From the NCBI GenBank assembly GCA_017601225.1, contig JAFNIX010000016.1, positions 1-43,820 of the forward strand: a stretch of 43,820 nucleotides of DNA. Direction: 5' to 3'. Positions 40,453-43,820 of the stretch are shown here, piece by piece. The number at the start of each line of letters is the position of its first letter. The first letter of the stretch is position 1. The notes beneath the pieces were generated by a model. The model was not told the origin of the DNA and made no database searches. It saw only the letters and a program-made list of their open reading frames with translations. Source of the stretch: Candidatus Brockarchaeota archaeon (lineage in GTDB: Archaea; Thermoproteota; EX4484-205; JAAOZP01). The translations under genes and the position numbers were made by a program.

Positions 40453-40911
40453 CTAGGTTTTCAGCAGCCTTATGCCTGAGCTTACGACGATGGATAGGCC
40501 TATGCAGACTAGGAGGCCTCCTAGGAAGCCGAGCCAGCCGATAGTCTCATCCGCCAGCATTCTTAGGAAGAGGCTTAGAGCGATAAGGAACACGATTCCA
40601 GATGCTGTTTCAACCTTCCTCTCAAAAGAGTCTTTAAAGAGGATTCTTAAACCTAGAATAATTATTTGAAACAGGCCGTAGGCCAGCATTAGGTTTGCCA
40701 CCGCCCCGTATAAGACCGGGTGGTTGCTTGCAGGAGCGGGGAGCATTATGCCGCGTGAAACCTCAACCAGTTGAAAATCCTTGAAAAAGCCGATCGCCTC
40801 ACCCGCCAAGCTGGGGTTCATGGCCCACATGGCCCCAACCAGTATTAGGAAGACGCCGGCGTTGAAAACACCTATCCAGTCGGTTTCCTGTTTCCTTCTA
40901 GCCCCAGTCAC
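40453..40911 (-). CDS. Four-TM membrane protein of unknown function
   Basis: A 152-residue protein with about four TM segments (IGVFNAGVFLILVGAMWAMN, LYGAVANLMLAYGLFQIIIL, ASGIVFLIALSLFLRML, IGWLGFLGGLLVCIGLSIVV). The start is GTG. It is divergent from the B12-binding radical SAM gene and shares one palindromic TATA element with it. No family assignment. Confidence 0.65.
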   Translation of the reverse strand: MTGARRKQETDWIGVFNAGVFLILVGAMWAMNPSLAGEAIGFFKDFQLVEVSRGIMLPAPASNHPVLYGAVANLMLAYGLFQIIILGLRILFKDSFERKVETASGIVFLIALSLFLRMLADETIGWLGFLGGLLVCIGLSIVVSSGIRLLKT

Positions 40912-40930
40912 TCTAAGCCGGTTAGGGCTG

Positions 40931-40944
40931 AGCTTTTATAAGCT
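40931..40944. promoter_or_regulatory. Palindromic TATA element serving two divergent genes
   Basis: AGCTT-TTAT-AAGCT is an inverted repeat with TTATAA (40936-40941) at its centre. The centre lies about 26 nt from the plus-strand GTG at 40963 and about 27 nt from the minus-strand GTG at 40911. The symmetry suggests one TBP site driving leaderless transcription both ways. Confidence 0.6.
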
Positions 40945-40962
40945 TTTAAGCCTCTAAGCCCC

Positions 40963-42423
40963 GTGACCCATGAGAAAGTGAAGGAAGGCGGTGAAACAAG
41001 GGTTCTCTTCATCGAGCCTCCGAAGGAGCCTTGGTTCCTAATGGGCGACTACTTAGCGCCGCCGTACGGGATAATTCAGCTCGCAGCCTATCTTGAAAGA
41101 GAGGTTGAAAACGTTGAGATTGAAGTCTTGGACTGCAATGCTCAGCGGTTAGACTGGAGGGGGATGGAGAGGAGAATAGAAGCGTTCAACCCCCATATAG
41201 TTGCTTCAAGCGCCCTGGCTACTTGCAACACTTACGTTGTAGCAAGAACCCTTGAAACAGTGAAAAAGATCAACCCGGATATTCTCACCGTCACGGGAGG
41301 GCAGCACTTCACCGCGACCGCTCAGGAGAGCCTTGAAGAATACCCGGTTATAGACGTGATAGTTAGAGGGGAGGGTGAGCAGACCCTCGCGGAGCTGGTT
41401 AAAAGCAGGATTGAGGGGACTGGCTTCTCAAGCATTAGGGGAATCTCCTTCAGAAACGGCGGCGAGATTAAGCATAATCCTCCCAGGCCACTTATTGAAA
41501 ACCTGGATTCTCTCCCGTACCCCGGCTACCATTTCGTCAAGGATTTCGTCCACAAGTATCATTTCAGCGCGATGGCTGGTAGAAACACGCCTTACGCTCT
41601 CGTCGAGGGCTCAAGGGGATGCGCTCACCGCTGCACCTTCTGCTCCCAGTGGAGGCACTGGCAGGGAGGGTGGAGGGTTAAATCCCCAAAGCGTTTGGCG
41701 GACGAGATGGAGTATTGCTACAGGAACCATGGGAGCAGGTTCATCTGGCTGACTGACGACAACTTCGGATTAGGCAAGCGTGCGAGCGACCTGGCTGACG
41801 AAATAATAAGCAGAGGAATATCTGAGGACATTATGTGGTTCACCCAGGCTAGGTGCGACGACGTTGTCAGAGGGGAAAGCATCCTGCCTAGGCTGAGGAG
41901 AGCTGGGCTCCGCTGGGTTCTCCTAGGAGTGGAAAACCCTGATCCAGGGGTTCTAGAATCCTTCAGGAAAAACATTACTTGGGAGCAGGCTAAGGAGGCG
42001 GTGAAACTGTTGAAGAAGAACGATATTTTCACCCAGGCGATGTTCATAATAGGCTCCCGCAAGGACACCTCCAAGTCTATTGAGAAACTAAGGGTTTTCA
42101 CGGATGAGCTTGATCCTGATTTCGCAATATTCGGCATCCTGACACCGTTCCCCGGGACAGAGCTTTTCGAAGAGGCGAGGAGAAAAGGCTGGATAGAAGA
42201 CTACAACTGGTCCCACTACGATATGCTCCACGCAATAATGCCCACTGAGACGCTTTCAAGAAAAGAGGTTCAGGAGGAGCTGCACGAGTGTTACAGGCAT
42301 TTCTACGGTTCTTGGAGCAGGAGGATCCGGGGACTATTCTCCTCAAACCAGTTCAGGAGAAGAGTGTTCTTCTACATGGCTTTCAGAGGAGTAATAAGGC
42401 AGGTTAGAAGCCTCACATGGTGA
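40963..42423 (+). CDS. B12-binding-domain radical SAM protein
   Basis: A 486-residue protein with an N-terminal cobalamin-binding-type Rossmann domain (residues about 12-150: RVLFIEPPKEPWFLMGDYLA, VTGGQHFTATAQE, VIVRGEGEQTLAELV) and a radical SAM barrel with the cluster motif at Cys220, Cys224 and Cys227 in SRGCAHRCTFCSQW. A C-terminal region rich in aromatic and basic residues follows. The DxHxxG cobalamin motif is not obvious, so B12 may be bound base-off without that His. Family members include methyltransferases and BchE-like cyclases; the reaction here is unknown. It overlaps the following membrane protein by 7 nt. Confidence 0.85.
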   Translation: MTHEKVKEGGETRVLFIEPPKEPWFLMGDYLAPPYGIIQLAAYLEREVENVEIEVLDCNAQRLDWRGMERRIEAFNPHIVASSALATCNTYVVARTLETVKKINPDILTVTGGQHFTATAQESLEEYPVIDVIVRGEGEQTLAELVKSRIEGTGFSSIRGISFRNGGEIKHNPPRPLIENLDSLPYPGYHFVKDFVHKYHFSAMAGRNTPYALVEGSRGCAHRCTFCSQWRHWQGGWRVKSPKRLADEMEYCYRNHGSRFIWLTDDNFGLGKRASDLADEIISRGISEDIMWFTQARCDDVVRGESILPRLRRAGLRWVLLGVENPDPGVLESFRKNITWEQAKEAVKLLKKNDIFTQAMFIIGSRKDTSKSIEKLRVFTDELDPDFAIFGILTPFPGTELFEEARRKGWIEDYNWSHYDMLHAIMPTETLSRKEVQEELHECYRHFYGSWSRRIRGLFSSNQFRRRVFFYMAFRGVIRQVRSLTW

Positions 42424-43109
42424 AACCTATGCAAAGCTTTGAAAAACTCGTGGTAATCAGCGTCGCCGTCTACTTGGTCAGCCTGCTTACGGTCTTAATA
42501 ATCGTTTTCAACACGCCGCTGGTGCAAGCAGACCCCTCTTCCAGAAAGACTTTAACATGGATTGTTTTCAACACGATCTGTCTTGCAGGTGTTCTCGCAT
42601 CTGTTTCTCCTGAAACCTGCTCGAGGATTTTCTCCAAGAAGGCGGGGAGCAATACTTTACATCGAAAAAGAATCGAGGGCCATCATCCTGCCTGCAATGC
42701 TTTTTCAACGCACGTAGTCAAAATAGGGGGTCACGTGTTTTGCGCAGCATGCACCGGCCTGTTTCTAGGAGGTGTTTCCGCAATAGTTTTCTCAACAGCA
42801 TACTTCTTCTCAGGATTAAGCCTTGAAAAAAGCCCTCAACCAGTGCTGATAGGAGTCATCATGGTTATGCTTGTTCTACTGGGGCAGGCGGCCAAGGGGT
42901 TTATACGCGTATTTCTAAACCTTATCTTCCCAATCGGAGGCATGCTTGTTTTAATAGGCTTCGACAATCTTTATGAAAACCTTTTTCTCAACGCTTTCAT
43001 CACAGCACTTATAGTTTTCTGGATTATTGTGAGAACCATGGTTTCCTCATGGAGCCATTGGAAAACCTGTTCCAGCTGCAGCTCTCGCTGTGCTGCGAAA
43101 ATTGAATAA
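42417..43109 (+). CDS. DUF2085-like polytopic membrane protein
   Basis: A 230-residue protein with about five to six TM segments and a conserved-looking Cys/His cluster between TM2 and TM3: GHHPACNAFSTHVVKIGGHV then FCAACTGLFLGG. This spacing resembles the DUF2085 family, whose function is unknown and which may bind a metal. The C-terminus has further Cys residues (CSSCSSRC). It overlaps the upstream radical SAM gene by 7 nt, pointing to a functional pair that might act on a membrane or lipid substrate (inference). Confidence 0.65.
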   Translation: MVKPMQSFEKLVVISVAVYLVSLLTVLIIVFNTPLVQADPSSRKTLTWIVFNTICLAGVLASVSPETCSRIFSKKAGSNTLHRKRIEGHHPACNAFSTHVVKIGGHVFCAACTGLFLGGVSAIVFSTAYFFSGLSLEKSPQPVLIGVIMVMLVLLGQAAKGFIRVFLNLIFPIGGMLVLIGFDNLYENLFLNAFITALIVFWIIVRTMVSSWSHWKTCSSCSSRCAAKIE

Positions 43110-43123
43110 AAAATACTTGTGTA

Positions 43124-43426
43124 TTATCTGCGTCTACTGTAGATAGCTCCTAGCAGTATCAGTATGCCGAGCAGTATTAAGAATAGCGGCCCGAATTCTA
43201 TACGATATTGCGCTGGCAGAAGAAGGTTCATCCCCATTAGAATCAGGAATACTCCGAAAACAATAGCTATGATTTGGCCGAACCTCGGGATACCGAAACA
43301 TTCGTCCTCACGCCTCCAGTATTCTTTAGCCTGCTGAGGCGGAGGTGGGTATAATGATGCTCCACACTGCGCGCAAACCGTTGCCTCATCCGCGTTTTTA
43401 TAGCCGCATTTAATGCAGTACACCAT
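43124..43426 (-). CDS. Zinc-ribbon membrane protein
   Basis: A 100-residue protein with an N-terminal zinc ribbon (CIKCGYKNADEATVCAQCGA, residues 4-23, two CxxC pairs), a Pro/Gln-rich linker, and two TM segments (IIAIVFGVFLILMGMNLLLP and LFLILLGILILLGAIY). This layout is common in archaea and bacteria, with unknown or envelope-related roles. It is convergent with the DUF2085-like gene, 14 nt apart. Confidence 0.8.
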   Translation of the reverse strand: MVYCIKCGYKNADEATVCAQCGASLYPPPPQQAKEYWRREDECFGIPRFGQIIAIVFGVFLILMGMNLLLPAQYRIEFGPLFLILLGILILLGAIYSRRR

Positions 43427-43610
43427 TTAAACTCCGAATAGCCTCCCTGGCCTCTGATATAAGGGTTTCGCAGCCACGGTTCCTCTCAGAAGTAGAAGGG
43501 CAGTTCAAAACCTAATCCAAGCCACTCCACATCTCCAGTATAAAACATCTATACTTATACCGTAAAATGGACATGGATTCAACCAATAACTATTCTAATC
43601 AAGTGTTTTT

Positions 43611-43820
43611 TTACTTAGCAGGCGGGTGGTCTAACCATAGGTAAACCTTTCTCTCCTTTGTATCCACATCTATATCAAGCATAGTTAATTCCTCCACACT
43701 ATTCCTCAATTCATACCCTACGATACGGGTGGCGGTCTCGCGTTCAATCAACCTGTCAGCGAGAAAGTGGGCATAATCCACGAGGAGATCCAGATCATGG
43801 CTGCCTGCCCACACGATAAC
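43611..43820 (-). CDS. Partial unknown protein cut by the window edge
   Basis: The frame stays open to the right-hand edge (its upstream codons read VIVWAGSHDLDLLVDYAHFL), so only the C-terminal part, about 69 residues, is visible. The end reads TMLDIDVDTKERKVYLWLDH. I do not recognise a family. The 184 nt between it and the zinc-ribbon gene hold nothing I can support. Confidence 0.5.
   Translation of the reverse strand, partial: VIVWAGSHDLDLLVDYAHFLADRLIERETATRIVGYELRNSVEELTMLDIDVDTKERKVYLWLDHPPAK

Noticed and set aside
1..43820. CRISPR array or insertion sequence
   Set aside because: No regularly spaced direct repeats, no cas genes, no transposase and no terminal inverted repeats were found on reading both strands.

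Overview
The window is archaeal. It carries the archaeal/eukaryotic-type ribosomal proteins eS4, eL14, eL19, eL32, eS19, eL31, eL39, eL20 and P1, plus aIF6, prefoldin alpha, Spt5, Nep1, a PDCD5 homologue and the RNase P protein Rpp29. Many genes have a TATA-like element 25-30 nt upstream of the start codon, as expected for leaderless or short-leader transcripts. A canonical bulge-helix-bulge intron in cbf5 points to the TACK/Thermoproteota side of the Archaea. The exact lineage cannot be settled from this sequence alone.

Positions 1-13000, read on the minus strand, hold an S10/spc-type superoperon: uS19, uL22, uS3, uL29, rpp29, uS17, uL14, uL24, eS4, uL5, uS14, uS8, uL6, eL32, eL19, uL18, uS5, uL30, uL15, secY, an EMC3/DUF106 membrane insertase, cmk, eL14 and cbf5. 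It couples ribosome building with membrane insertion, CMP kinase and RNA pseudouridylation. The usual upstream genes (uL3-uL4-uL23-uL2) are absent, as are adk and eL34 around secY. A small unknown gene on the opposite strand splits uS19 from uL22.

Positions 13000-19200 hold a URO-D-like protein, a PAC2-family protein, a DUF362 iron-sulfur protein, a two-TM surface protein, a phosphoesterase head-to-head with a SWIM-finger protein, and nep1. Positions 19289-25967 (plus strand) are a second information-processing operon: eS19, PDCD5, eL39, eL31, aIF6, eL20, pfdA, ftsY, secE, spt5, uL11, uL1, uL10 and P1, followed by a hairpin plus T-run.

Positions 26000-43820 are accessory and metabolic. They include a Gfo/Idh/MocA dehydrogenase, tRNA-Val(GAC), xylulokinase, a secreted-protein pair in which one member looks decayed, mtnA and tRNA-Leu(UAG). 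Next comes a scarred zone (32200-33750) with a decayed DUF433/DUF5615-like toxin-antitoxin pair, two fragments of the TATA-binding protein gene and an intact vapBC flanked by those fragments. Then follow an HPr-kinase-like ATPase whose reading frame begins in one TBP fragment, alpha-glucan phosphorylase, a flavodoxin, a membrane-anchored GH10 xylanase, a peroxiredoxin, a Y-family DNA polymerase, a B12-binding radical SAM protein with a membrane partner, and small membrane proteins. Xylanase, xylulokinase and glucan phosphorylase suggest plant-polysaccharide and storage-glucan use.

The strongest unusual signals are the 13-nt intron at the catalytic-aspartate codon of cbf5, the duplicated TBP fragments around vapBC, the orphan gene inside the ribosomal operon, and the secreted-protein gene with no standard start codon and an in-frame TAG.
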